Positions 48,601-60,500 of a stretch of 64,000 nt of DNA are shown here, in pieces (the first letter of the stretch is position 1; the number at the start of each line of letters is the position of its first letter). The notes under the pieces were generated by a model, which saw nothing but the letters and a program-made list of their open reading frames with translations, did not search any database and was not told the origin of the DNA. Position numbers and translations under genes: made by a program. Source of the stretch: Phoebastria nigripes (lineage: Eukaryota > Chordata > Aves > Procellariiformes > Diomedeidae); NCBI GenBank assembly GCA_035582835.1, contig JAYKAV010002795.1, positions 551,188 to 615,187 on the forward strand, given 5' to 3'.

Positions 48601-51600
48601 TGACAACATTTCTGTGCAGGTGGGATGTCAAAGAGCCATAGCTCAACAAGAGAAGGTGAGCTGTTCCCCTCCACTGACTGCAGCACAAGTATAACTCCCC
48701 ATCCGCACCAGGGAAAAGCACGTAGTGCCTGGGCCTGCCATCAGCTGGCAGAGCATCACCACTACACAGTTAATTTGCCCAAGAAGCAGCCAAGAAAGAG
48801 TGCTTTGAGGGATGGCACACCATTTTGCTCTTTAGCAGAGCTGGAGGCTGGCTTTAAGTCTCTGCAGAAATGAGACACTGTTAGGAATTTTGCAGCACAC
48901 AGACCAGACCCTGACATTTGAAAGCCCTGACAGGCTTGCAACACTGCTGCGGATCAGCAGAGCTGGCTGCTCAGGAACGTGTACTAGCAGCGGCTGCCTC
49001 CATCACGCATCCAGACAAGCTCAGCCACGGCTGTATGTCACTGTCATTGGACACTCAGGAACCTTTTACTCCAGACCTATTATTAGAATCAGAGTTTCAC
49101 CATCTGTCTTTCCCATCACCCCCTCCCCATTTATCACTGAGATGGGAAGCGCCTTCCAGCACAGGTCCTCAAACATCAGCACTTCCTAATTAAAAAGGAC
49201 CAAATCCTGTCATTATCATGATCTGTACTTCCAGGTCAATTAGTAAAAATGGTCTTTTTGGAACAAATTAATGCACTGACCAAGCTATTAACATTTTCTA
49301 GTATTACAGCTTCAGTATATTACAACATACTCAGTGTTTGCTATTGTAAATGTGACAGTAGCATGTTCTATACATACAAGAAAATTTGGTTTTTGAAGGG
49401 CAGACCTGGCTAGGATGACATCAGTCAAGTACCGGGTATTGCTCACAATTTCTTCCTTCTCCTGTACCACACTCGCTACATCACTTCTGCTCCACCTGTC
49501 TCAAAAATCACTAATCGCCAAGAGCTAAATTTCAGCCTACAGAGAAGGATACCATCCACGTGCAAGATCTGGACTCCCCACAGGCGAGCGTTGGCGAGGA
49601 TACTGCTGCCACTGCAGGTGTCCTGTACAAACAGAGAGGTTTGGCAAGGTACAGCTCAAAGCAGAGATGGCTGTGTGAGCACATGCAGCTCTAAATCTGG
49701 TTTAGAGAGATTTTCCTATTGCCGAATTGACAGACCACTGTGTAGCCGTTATTAAAATCAGGGCACAGCAGAAAAGGTTCAAACTCATGCTTTATCTACC
49801 CCAAATTAACAGTAGCATCTAGGTCAAATTTTTAATCCCTGCTATCGCACGAGCTTCTAAGTGGGCACTGAGATTCTTTTGGCTACTTGTGATATCAGTG
49901 AAAGGACTGCAGGGGAGCCTTTTGCCCCAGCTATGTGGCTTTAGTTCCTTCTAGGCTAAAAATTCATCTAACAATGGGTCTTGTGTTAATAATTCTCTTG
50001 TGTTGAGCACCCAGATCACTGGGACAGGCCTTAGAAGTACTTAACATGGACGGATGACATGGCTCCGTGAAGAACAGTGCCCAGGAGCACTGCACAATAT
50101 TCTGCAGAGCCACAAGCAACTGCTTCATACCTTTACCAGCCCCAGAATCTGCTCCCTTCAGCAGGCAGGGGCTCTGGAGAAGTGGCTGGCACTGGTTCTG
50201 CACTGCTCAGCAGTACTTTGAACATACTCAGCTAAAGAAAAGCCCATCCACATGCTGCTCACCTGATTCTTCATGGCCTTCTGCAGCAGTTCCTTTCCCC
50301 TGCTGATCAGGGCCTGCAGAGAAAGCAGCCAAGTACTACGTTAAAGCAAAGAGCTACAAGGCAGCAGCAAGCTGAGGACAGCGTGGCTGTCCAGTAAGAA
50401 TGATTTCTAGTGATATCCGCTCTCTGCTGGGGAGAAGAGTCTGGCCAAGACTTCATCTCAAAGACAGCAGGACTGAGCATTTCCAGGGAACGCAAACCGC
50501 AGAGGCACCCATTAGGTCTACACTAAGCAGCTGTTCAGCCAAGGCTTGGCTTTCATTGAACAGCAGTGAATACTCCAGAGCGAGCCAAGAGGAAGCAGCA
50601 ACTTAGCTCAGAATCTCTGCCTGCCACATCCCAGCATGCTGGCAGGGGTTAGGAACATCCTTGCTAGCCCTTCCTGGGAACCGAGTCTCATTTGCAAGCC
50701 AATGATTTCAGCAAATAGGTTAAGCTCTTTGTAAGACAAATGGACAGCACTATGAGCAAGGACAAGCAAACAAACACCGTGAGTGAAACCCCTGACATCA
50801 GCCAGGCTTCCCACCTGCAGGTGGTCCAGATCCAGCTGGCAGAGGTGCCCGTGGCCTAGACTGGGGTAGGAGGCTCTCCCACAGTCACAGCTTCCAGCAG
50901 ACACCAGCGTTCAACGTGGGACGCTGGAGCTTTGGCACTACTGACCAGAAAGCCCAGCTCCAGCAGGGTGAATAGGACCTAGAGAAATCCCTTCTTGCAA
51001 GCTGCCCTTGTAGATCTCCTCCCAAGTTACAATGGCCTTGCCCTACCAGTGTCTGTGAGCATGCATCCAGAGCCTGCAATGGTTTTATCTTGTCTACATT
51101 TCTCTGGCTTTTCTAGACACACCTCTGCATCAGGACAGACTGCCTATTCTGTTGGGAAGCCAGCCAAGCCCTCTATTTCCTCTGCCATTTGAGTAGATAT
51201 TCTTTGTTTACTAGCTCAAAGCTGTGATATGCACATTTGAGCGGACAATGATACGCAGACATGAGGAACATCGGTACAAATACAAACAGCCAGACCAGGG
51301 GTAAAAAAAAAAAAAAAACACACAACATATTTGCTCAGGGCAGGAACAACTTTACCTTCCAACACTGGTCTCAGGTTCTACTCTATAGATCCCTTGGGCC
51401 AAACTTTGAGGTAGCCTAAACCTTTATAGCTCTTACAGTGTCTGGTGGCTTCTGGCGAGGTCTGTTCCCTTTGGAGGTAGAAGGCATTGGGCTCGTGGCT
51501 TTTGCATCCTCTGAAGTTACATTGCTCCACTTCTCAGTCCGAGTTCTGGCTTTGTCTCGTTTGGCTTCTTTGCTGCTGGAAACCACATAGCTGACTTCTT

Positions 51601-54205
51601 TGCTTAGGAAGCTTTCGGTCACCTGCAGCAAGAGACAGAACAGAGCAGCTCTGAAACAACTCTGAGCTGAAAGAGTCCTGCTAAGCAAGAACTACTGCCT
51701 TTAGCTTAATCCCACACACAGATAAGGGGCAGCTGATAGTACTCATCTCTACAGGTAGTTCCTTCTTCCAGTCCTTACTGCTGTCTCACAGAAGGAGAGG
51801 AGATCCTATGATGTGCAGAGCACACGCACCCTAGAGCTACACTGTAAATAATCACCAGAACCGTCAGATTGAGACTTCCACGACACTGTCTACCATTATC
51901 TACTCAAACAATGGTTTAGAAAAAAAAGCAGTAGGTGAGAAAACAGCCCTGGACATCATGCATCAGTGTGGAAGTGCTCTGTTCTCAGGAGAACAGAACA
52001 CATTTTAGCAAAATAAAGTAGAAAGTGAACAGGTGGGACAAGCAGCTCCACATAGAACAGGACAGCAGGGAACTAGAAAGCCAAAACACACACACACGTT
52101 TGCACAGAAGCTAGAAGTCCGAGGAAGAGGTAGAAAACCAAAATTTGGGATACTAACAGTAGGCTTATCAGAAACTCAGCAGAAGGCAGACAGCCATGGG
52201 GCACTAACGCACAGGTATGAAAGCCCACAGGAAGACAAAGATCTGAGCAGTCTGAAATCACGGCTGCTGAACAAGCTGGTTCTGCTGCATTACAGAATCC
52301 CTGCGGATCAAGATCCCAGGCCCACCGGTGTGAAGTGCCCCAAATGACATTGCAGGCTGCCCTGCAATGGTGACTTGTGTTACAGGAGATCAAGGAGGCT
52401 GCAAGCACAGAATAGAGTAAATCAAAATCTCCCCATCCAAATAATGCTCCAGGTGTTACCACCCCTATGTCAAGGCTAAGTTCAAGATATCAAGGCCATA
52501 AGATGCCCTTAACTTGGTCCTGAACAACGCACAGGGCCTAGGTTTGGGTGTTACTACTGAAGAGTTGTTTTACAGACGGTGGCCATGGTGCACTTGAATT
52601 CAGTATCTCCACAGGAGCAAGAGGAATGAGAACTCCACTCCTGGTGGACTGCGTTTCAGAGAGGGAAGTGACCCGAGATGATGCCCAATAAGAAGCTAGA
52701 GGGACAGTCAAAAGGCTAAAATTATTTCCAAGCAGTGCAGCAGCTACATAGAGAAATAACTGACTGCTGGGAGCAAGCATTTCTCAGACTTGAAGATGCA
52801 TAGCTAAATAAGAGATGCTACAAGAAGGAGCGTGTCCCTGAGTGTTGATGGCACATCCAGGGGAGGACAGAAAGAAATCATCAAGTTCAGCATGAAGGTG
52901 TGATTAAAAAACAAAGGAAAACAGTGCAAACCAGCTTCCCCATGTGTCTCTACAGCCAGCACATGATCCTGGCAGCAGAGATACAGCAGCAACAAGAGAT
53001 AAATGAGTATTTTACACCTGTGTGTAGCACTGAAGAATTTAAGGAAGTTTTGGGGTGCACATGAGAAATCCACCTCAAACAGAGAGATTAAACAGTTTGA
53101 AAACAAACAGTAACAACTATTAGGACCAAACTGTACTTAAGAGTCATAAAGAAACTGAAAGATGAAACAGATGAACAATCAGCTGCTGGGCACAGCCCCT
53201 GTCCTCAGTTCCAGCCTCNGCAACTAAAGTGATACCACTTTTTGAAAGGTCTTGGGAGAGGATATAAGAAATCGGTGTGCCATATCAGCACCAAGGAAAT
53301 CTGGAGAGGCCATGCAGAATGCCATATGGATCCACCCAAACAACAGCTTCACGGGGGAAGGGTCCAGACGGCTCTTCTGGGAAAGCCATGAGAAAAAGTA
53401 CACAGCTGCATGACAAAAGAGACTTGGCTGGCATTACCCTGCCTTACCCTATGCTGAATTCCAGGAAACACTTGAAAGTCCCACAACTTCCCTAAAAAAT
53501 TAAGCTGCCGCAGGCTGTTGTGAGGGATGAGGGGGAACCAGTTACCACCACCACCCGGAAGGCGCTCCCATCACCATACAACCAGTTACCACCACCCAGA
53601 AGGTGCTCCCACGGCCAGGCAACCAGTTGCCACCGCCCAGAAGGCAGGAGCAAGCAGGCAGCTTTCGTAGCAGCTGGTCACAGGCAGACTCGGGTTGGAC
53701 CACGCTGCCCAGCGCCCCACGAGGGGTCTGGAAAGAGCCAGCAGCGAGGCGACGGGGTGCAGCGAGGGGAGGAAGGCGGCAGGCAACAGAGGGCGGCCTC
53801 CTTCCCCGGGCAGCTCCCCGGCTGTGAGGCGAGGCCCACCGGGGACCGGGCCGATGCGTTACGATGTCAAATCGACACCGGGAGCAACCAGGAAAATAAG
53901 GAAACCATTAAAAAAAGAGCAGAGAGAGAAACGGAGCGAGAACAGAGGCGGGGCCGCCTCAGCCCCCCGGTCACCCGGCGCAGGCGGCCCCGGGAGCGGG
54001 AGGGCCCCGGGGTGAGGGGAGGTGAGGGGAGGCCCCGGGAGCCGCCGCGGCCGCTCACCCCGCCCAGGCGCCGGATGGCCTCCGCCAGCTCCCGCGCGCT
54101 GCGCCCGCTCGGCAGGTCGAGGTAGAAGGACTTCCCGCGGAGCGGCCGGGGGGCGGCCGGGCCCGCCATGGCGCTCTGACGGGGAGGCGCCGCCGCCGCC
54201 GCCAT
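41717..54205 (-). CDS. DBF4B: DBF4B, regulatory subunit of CDC7 kinase
   Basis: Eleven exons join without frame breaks into 2364 nt, 787 aa. DBF4 family proteins bind and activate the kinase CDC7, which phosphorylates the MCM helicase to fire replication origins; DBF4B (Drf1/ASKL1) is the paralogue. All three family motifs are present: motif N, BRCT-like (KSFYLDLPSGRSAREL, then SFLSKEVSYVVSS, residues 25-66); motif M (LKPPFLKVEDQSRQFRPFHH, residues 191-210); and motif C, a CCHH zinc finger with C272, C275, H285 and H291 (C-X2-C-X9-H-X5-H). CX2C followed by QETFEELQKHLQSPQH is closer to DBF4B than to DBF4. The first ATG (54205) was chosen; a second in-frame ATG at residue 13 has a strong context and could be used instead. 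It is head to head with CCDC43. The 466-codon last exon is poorly conserved. Confidence 0.95.
43709..44641 (-). other. DBF4B: DBF4B exons 9-10: zinc-finger motif C (residues 242-322)
   Basis: Exons: 44641-44515 and 43818-43709. The finger is split between them: GFCECCQETFEELQK ends exon 9 and HLQSPQHKRFAMDD starts exon 10. Exon 10 continues VDHVISQLTNNFVEQSA, the family extension after the finger. Confidence 0.96.
44881..49622 (-). other. DBF4B: DBF4B exons 4-8: linker and motif M (residues 129-242)
   Basis: Exons: 49622-49553, 48611-48541, 47954-47918, 45931-45886, 44997-44881. Exon 4 contains ILANARLWGVQILHVD. Exon 5 continues MLSYAQQLLRAV. Exon 6 is only 37 bases (AKCLASGSKIRK). Exons 7 and 8 build motif M. 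The exon 4 donor is GTATCCTTC, a U12-like site; the exon 7 acceptor is a TAGCAG tandem. The small exons were accepted because they alone restore the frame and match the known spacing of the human protein. Confidence 0.9.
45647..45678. repeat. C32 homopolymer in DBF4B intron 7
   Basis: About 32 uninterrupted cytosines, a G32 run on the DBF4B transcript strand, in the intron between exons 7 and 8 that interrupts motif M. The exact length is doubtful. Confidence 0.85.
50263..54205 (-). other. DBF4B: DBF4B exons 1-3: N-terminal BRCT-like motif (residues 1-128)
   Basis: Exons: 54205-54059, 51622-51437, 50313-50263. Exon 1 ends AIRRLGG and exon 2 continues VTESFLSKEVSYVVSS, together forming motif N. 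The rest of exon 2 is basic and Ser/Lys-rich. Exon 3 is ALISRGKELLQKAMKNQ, matching the family block SRGKELLQKAI. Confidence 0.94.
53536..53645. repeat. 41-44-bp tandem repeat in DBF4B intron 1
   Basis: The unit starting aaccagttaccaccaccc and containing agaaggcgctccca occurs about 2.6 times. Confidence 0.85.
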
Positions 54206-54207
54206 TT
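54198..54207 (-). promoter_or_regulatory. DBF4B: YY1-like site over the DBF4B start codon
   Basis: The minus strand reads AAATGGCGGC around the ATG at 54205, matching the core ATGGCGGC of the YY1 motif. It mirrors the site at the CCDC43 start. Confidence 0.45.
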
Positions 54208-54210
54208 AAA

Positions 54211-54218
54211 TTCCCGCC
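54211..54218 (-). promoter_or_regulatory. DBF4B: E2F-type site next to DBF4B start
   Basis: The minus strand reads GGCGGGAA, a classical E2F core, six bases before the DBF4B ATG. E2F control would fit a DNA-replication gene; binding is not shown. Confidence 0.45.
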
Positions 54219-54506
54219 CGCCCCGCCCCTAACGGCGGCGCTACGGCGGCCGCGCAGGGACACGCCGCTCCCCGCGAAGCCGGCGCCGCGCGTCCGCCGC
54301 TCCTGAGGGGAAGGAGCGGGGCGCTCGGCGCAGCGGGGCGCGGCCGCGGGCACCGGCGAGCCGCCCCGCTGGGTACCGCCGCTCTCTGTCCGCGGGCGCG
54401 GACGGGTTGATCCCTTGAGCGCCGCCGCTCTCCCGCCGGCGCCGCCACAAGTTTGTCCTCCGCGGCCACCGTCGCGCCCCTTCACTCTCCCCGCGGGCGG
54501 CCGCGG

Positions 54507-54516
54507 GCGCATGCGC
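54507..54516. promoter_or_regulatory. NRF1 palindrome GCGCATGCGC
   Basis: A perfect match to the NRF1 core, 24 bases before the CCDC43 ATG, within the shared promoter. Confidence 0.6.
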
Positions 54517-54536
54517 GGCGGCGGCGGCGCTGCTCC

Positions 54537-54547
54537 AAGATGGCGGC
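54537..54547 (+). promoter_or_regulatory. CCDC43: YY1 site over the CCDC43 start codon
   Basis: AAGATGGCGGC contains the CCDC43 ATG at 54540 and matches the YY1 consensus at every position. Such sites are known just downstream of transcription starts of housekeeping genes. Confidence 0.6.
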
Positions 54548-57500
54548 GCCCGGCGGGGAGGCGGCGGGCGGCTTCGCGGCCTGGCTGGCGGCGCGGCTGG
54601 AGGCGCTGGGCCTCGACCGCGCCGTCTACGGCGCCTACATCCAGGGGCTGCTCCGCGAGGAGGAGAGCGACGAGGAGCGGCTGGAGGCGCTGCGCGGCGT
54701 CCTGGCCGCCTGCCTGGTGAGGGACGGGCCGGGGGGTTCCTCTCACCGGCGGCCGGGCCGGGCCGGGCGGGACGAGCCTCCCGCGGTGGGAGGGCTGGTT
54801 CCGGCGCCGGGTCCGCGCCCCTNAGCTTTCCGTCTCCCTGCCGGGGCTCCCCCGCACGCCCGGGAGGCGACGGGCGGCCGCGGCCTGGCTGGGCCCGGAG
54901 GCTCCGTGGGGGGGCTGGCGTGGGGAACCGCGGGGGACACGCGGGCGTCGCTCCCCTGAAGCCCCGGGGCGGAGAACCGCCTTCCCCCGGGGGGCCCCTA
55001 CACCTCNGGGGGGCGTTTCGCGGCCCTCCCGGTGTTCGGAGCTTATTTGGGGTTTTTTGTTTGTTGGGGAGGGGTCTTTGTGCCAGTTTTGAGGCTGACG
55101 GGAAGCTTGGGCAGCCGCCGTGGACCGTGGCTGTTCGCGTGGGGGAAGAAAAGGGTCGCTTTTTATTTGTGTGGAGGACACGGGGTTTAGCCTGCGAGCT
55201 GGGTGGCTTTCTGGTAGTGCCCAAGTGCGGTTCAAGAGGTGATTTTTAACGGCAAATCCTTTAGAGTGGCTCAATGACAGCAGTGTTAGATGGTTGTTCC
55301 CCCGGCAGATCTCATTCCTCACAGCACGGTGTTGTCTTCCAGGAGTCAGGTCCTTGGATCAGGCTGGAGCTGGAGTCCTTCTCCCAACTGGGACAGATAC
55401 TAACAGCGCTGCCAGCCGAGCGTGGGCAGAGGCTGGAGCTCTCGGGGGTGGGCAGTGCTTGCCTCTCACCTCACCAGATTTCTGGGAGAGAGCGAGGAGA
55501 GTGCAGAAAAGAATTTCTCTTCAATAGTCATCTCCTTTGGGGGCTGTTGGATTTTTACAGTATCTGTATCTCAGGATGTTGCATAAATGGATGTTTTGTA
55601 GTGTAAAACGTTAAATAGTGAGCGCGTGCTGCTGTTGAGTAACAGTCTGGTCAATAGCTATCGCTGATTTTCTCCCACAATGTTTGTATAGGAGCACAAA
55701 ACCCAAAGGGACTTGGTCGTTACAATCAGCTTTTTGTTATCATAGGTAACTATATCATGTAATTCCTTCCGTTCACCNACTGCATGCCATTTTAAATCGG
55801 TTTTCCTAAAAGACAGAGCACCTCTTCACTGCCTCCACCATCCCTTCCCCACCTCGGGCACTGGCAGTAGGTCAGTTTCTAAAAGAAACATAACTGTGCC
55901 AGTGTAGCTTTGTGCCTAAAATAATAGGAGAAGCAAACAGTGCATCCTGCTGGCGTTAGGGGCAGAGCAAAACGTCTTTGGAAAATGCTGTTCTAAAATA
56001 GTTGAGGTTAATTAACTTGCCTGTAATTACCAACTTGCTTCATTTCATCACCAAAGGCAGAGCCCTTGTCTGATCCTTGACCACGCTGGCTGCCGACTTG
56101 CAAGCCGGGGGTGGGCCTCGCGTTTCGCTGTGCATGCACTTTTCGAGCTCTGGAGGTACGTAGCGCAGTGGCTGTCCCTTGCCCTGCAGTGGGTTCTGAT
56201 ATTTCCCCTTTTCTCTGTAGTGCTGAGTTACCCTTCCCGTGCGCTGCCACCCCTTTTGAGAACCAGTGGGGGGTTTTCATATTCATCGAGTTCTGGGCTG
56301 TCTTTATCCTGTACGTGTTGCACCACAGCCCCGTGTCTTCTTTTCATTTTCTTCTTTGTGATGCAGTTGCAGCTGACTTTTGCTTCATTTGCAGTTTCGA
56401 GCTCAGTTTGATTTTTCTGCAATTCTTGTAAAACCTTTTTGCCTCTTGAACCCTCAAACTTTTTAATTACTTCTTTATGTTGGTGCATTTTTTTTTCTTT
56501 ATTTGTAGCCTATTTCTGTATTGACTTTTGAAACAGTCTTTTATTTGGTTAATTTGGGACCTTTCTTGCCAAGTCTTTTATCTTTGTTCTATACACAAAT
56601 TCCAGGTAATTTTTTGTTTGTTTGTTTGTTTGTTTTTGACAACCCTCACAAAAATAAATTTCAGGCAACCTCTGCATTCATGTCCGTGGTTCCCGGTCCT
56701 GACAATGTCATGCATTAGTTCCCTGAGTTTATTCAGACGTAACCACTTCAAATCAAGAAACTTAGAACCGAGATCTGTTTCTGTTCAGTTCTTCTCTTTA
56801 AACCAGATTCCAGATCACTTGTATTTTCCATAGTTAATTTTTCTCTGTATTTACTAACCTCTAAACCAACATCATTTCTTGTTTGTTTGGGGAATACTAG
56901 ATGAAGATACTTGGTTGTGGCACCCTCAGCTCTCTGCACTCCACCACTATTAGTAGTGTTTGCTCTTACACGTGGGAAGCGAGTCTCCCTGAGGCACAGA
57001 GGTCAGTGCTCTGCTAGAGGTCTCCATCCAGACCGCAGTGAGATGGAAGGACGCTACAGCAAACGGCCTGCACTGCATGGCAGAACTTCTCTTTGCTCCC
57101 TTCCGTAACGGTTTAGTTTCGCCCAGGCTGCCCCATCATGTTTCTTTTCTGTTGCTTCATTCACGTGCTGTCATCTTGGTCTTTCGTTTCTTCCTTTCTC
57201 CAGCTCCAAGGCTGTTTTTTCATCTTTTCTGGGATTGCTAGAATGTCTCACTTTTGTGTTCTTCTCCCCTCCTAGGCCTGCCTGCACTGATACACAAATA
57301 CCTGATTTGTTTCTTAATGCTCAGACCCTCATTAGAAGGCTGTGCAGGTCTCTGCCATCATTGTTAGTCTTCTGCCGTTCATGTTCCTTCCCACTTGCTG
57401 CCATTCCTTTATCATCACTTGCCTGATTTTCTTCCTCCTGCACACTGAAACCAGGCGCCCAGGGAATATGTCTCTCCCAGTATTCTCTCCTGGCTTAATA

Positions 57501-60500
57501 TAAAGTTGCCTATCATTTTGCCAGCCTTGATTCCAGTGGGCCAGTGTTCCCTGCACCCCAGGATGCCCATCCATTGAGGAGGATCCTTTTACTGTGAGTG
57601 TTTCTGGCACTTAAAAACCTTCATGTCTTCCGTGTCCTTGAACCATGCTGATTTTCCTTATCTTTTCATGACTTACTGTGTGTCTGAGGGCTGGAAGGGT
57701 CCCTCCAACTGGCACTTGAAATGGTGTTTCCCTGCACATCGTCCTCGTTGCTGGTCTGCTCATCCAGCGTATGTTCCTGTGAGGATCTCGGTGTCTTCTT
57801 GTGGTGGGAGTGGGGTCAGTGGGTTCTTGCAGACCTAAACCACCCGTTCTTATACCCGATCTTAGCAGATTAGGCATCATCCTGTCCTCTGGATCTACTC
57901 TCGTTAAAGGCATGTTGACTTCTTAAAATGGAGTCTGATATCGGTGGGAATCGCAAACCCTTCATCCTTCTGCTGTTTGTCTGTTTGCAGATCACCTCCT
58001 CTCACAGCCTCGAATATCCCGTGTGTTTGTCCTTGTAGCATCTCCTCCCCAACCCGGGGACCTTGTTCTGTTGTGTGTACGGCCCTGAACTGTGCTCGTG
58101 ATCTCGGTGCTCGGCCCCTTTGTGTGACGGTATCGCTGTGTGTCGGTTCTCCTGCCATCTGCCTGTTACACACAGAATTTTGTGCTTAGCTGTTGTAGGC
58201 TCGGGGTGGGAGGACTTTATTCTGAGTTGCTCTTTATTTGTATTGGAGCAAAAGGTGGAGAGATTTTTGTGTATGTTTTTATCTCCCCATCTGTCCCACA
58301 GTTGTGGAGGACTCAACTTTTTTTGCTGTCCCCCATGCAGGTGAGCTTTGCTCTGCTGGATGGGTAACGTTTTCAGTGACAGTCTGTCCTGGAACTTGAA
58401 GGTACTTTTTTTAGGTACCTAGTGCCCAAGTTTTCAAGATGAGGATTGTGAACTTGGTGTCTTTTTGGTGAGAAGTCTGTGCGCAGGGGTTTGGTGCTCG
58501 TCTTTGAAATGCCAATTACTGCACGCCTGGCTGTGAAAGGTGGGGAAAGGGGCAGATGGCAGAGGTCTGGTTCCTATACACCTATATGAGAAATTCTTTT
58601 CTAGGCAGAGTTTATCAGGTTTTCTGCCTCTCAGAGCTAGCATTTGGCATAGGCAGGGTAGGCGATGGTCCGGGCTGGCAGAACAGCTCTAGTAAGAGTT
58701 CACCGTTGCTTTGCTGCCTGACTTATCCCTGCTTGAGTGCAGTGCTGCTGCCCCAGGAGAGCAGGATGACCGCAAGGATTTGCAGGCAGTGCCTGGATCT
58801 AGCCTGAGAATTAACAGCTGCAATGCACCGGCCAGACCTGCCAAGGTGCAGGGGAAGCGGACATCTCAGTCCCAGCTGGCTCATTTTTTAGGTGTCCCTG
58901 GCCAGCTAGTTTCTGTTTGATATCAGCTCTCCTCAAGCCCTTCTGCCTCTCTGCTGCGGGTTTTTCCTAAGCTGTGGGCAAACCCGATTTAGCGTTAATG
59001 AGCAAAATAAATACAAAAATATTGAAACTTCCTGCCCGTTGTAGACGTACATCTTCCCAGTGAAGTGTTCCTGGCTGTAACTCTTCAAAACACTTTTCTT
59101 TTTTATCAGGATCGTGTTTCGTGCCTGGATTCAGCTTCTGTAACCTGAACTCACATATCGGGCAGTTTTTGCAGAAATGCTGTGACCGCCTGTGCTGAGA
59201 TGTGGTAGTGTGTCACCTGTCTACTGCTGGAACTTGAATTACGGTGTTGATCAGTCCCCCGAGAAGCTGTACGTAGGACTGGGGAGAGAGCTAGTCATGG
59301 TGGAGCTCCACAATTGATGGATCTGGTGATGGGAATACTGCCCTGTTGCTGGCTGGGTGTGTTTCCTTTCTCCCTGCAGTTCAGTATTCCTCAGTAATGA
59401 ACAACAATGTGAATGCATTCCACTGCCACCTCTAGATGGTGTTTAATGCTCCAGGCAGGTCAAGGGGGACAAGAATATCCCTTCTGGTGGGAGGAGATGG
59501 TCTATCAGTACCACCAATGTGGTGTCAGCTCCGTACTGGCCCTGACCCATGTTTTATCCAGTCTAATTTATTTGCTTTAGTAGATTGGCTTAGAGGTGGC
59601 CTTTGAGTAGCTTCTCCGCAGCCTTGTTCAAGAAGAGAGACGATGCTGGGCAGTAGATTTCTAGAGCGAAGATACCCCAATTGCCTTTCTTCGGTGTTTG
59701 TAGGGCTGTTGCACCTAGAGAGCCAGCCGCTATGAAACCAGCGTGTGTTGTTAGAGCTGTATCATGTGAAAAGTAAACTGCCACGGTGATACGGCATCAC
59801 CTGGCGCGGTGCAGAGCTGTTGGATGGCAGCCTTGACACCTTGTGTTTGCCTAGCGGGTCAAGGCATTCTCTAGTCCTGAGCTGTGTCAACAAGTAAGTG
59901 CATCGCATGACTTGTATCGTCCCAGGTTAACAAAAGTCCTGTGTGTGCATTGAATGAGCAGATTTCGTGTGAAAAGCTGTATCGCTTGAGCTTATTGCTG
60001 GGTGTTCAGATTCTTTGCAGCTGCTACTTTTCATATCTGTTTAAAGCAGACCAACTTTGTTCCAAGACTGAGAAGTCTCTTTTCCCTTACTAGGAAGAAG
60101 ATCTCTTAAACGATGTTTGCAGGGAAGTAGTCGAGAAGTGGTCTGAATCTCAGATTGTTGACGCCAAAGAGAAAAAAGAAGGTAGTGTTGCTGCTCGGTG
60201 TGCCTTTCCTCGTGGTATGAGTAATTTGCAGGGCCTTACCAAGATGAGAACTGCTTGTTCTTCCTGTTAGGAGTTAAAACCAATGCTGCTAATATGTTTG
60301 CAGATGTGACTTGCTTCTCATTGCCATTGCTGCTTATTTACTGTTTTGTCTTGAAATANGAAATGAGGATGAGTAGTTTCACTTTTGGCTGTCCCCAGCA
60401 TTCTGCTGCTCTTTGGGTTCATAATCCTGCAGAGGAAAAGCTCTTTTTTTTTTTTTTCTGTAGGATTTTTTCAATTTCCTTTCGCAAAACACCTAGGGCT

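Larger units (their letters stand above)
54206..54539. promoter_or_regulatory. Bidirectional CpG-rich promoter of DBF4B and CCDC43
   Basis: Only 334 bases separate the two divergent start codons. The sequence is extremely GC- and CpG-rich, has no TATA box, and carries GC boxes (ccccgccc around 54220-54228), an E2F-type site at the DBF4B side and an NRF1 palindrome at the CCDC43 side. The CpG-rich block extends into both first exons and introns (about 53940-55020). Shared regulation is inferred. Confidence 0.8.
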
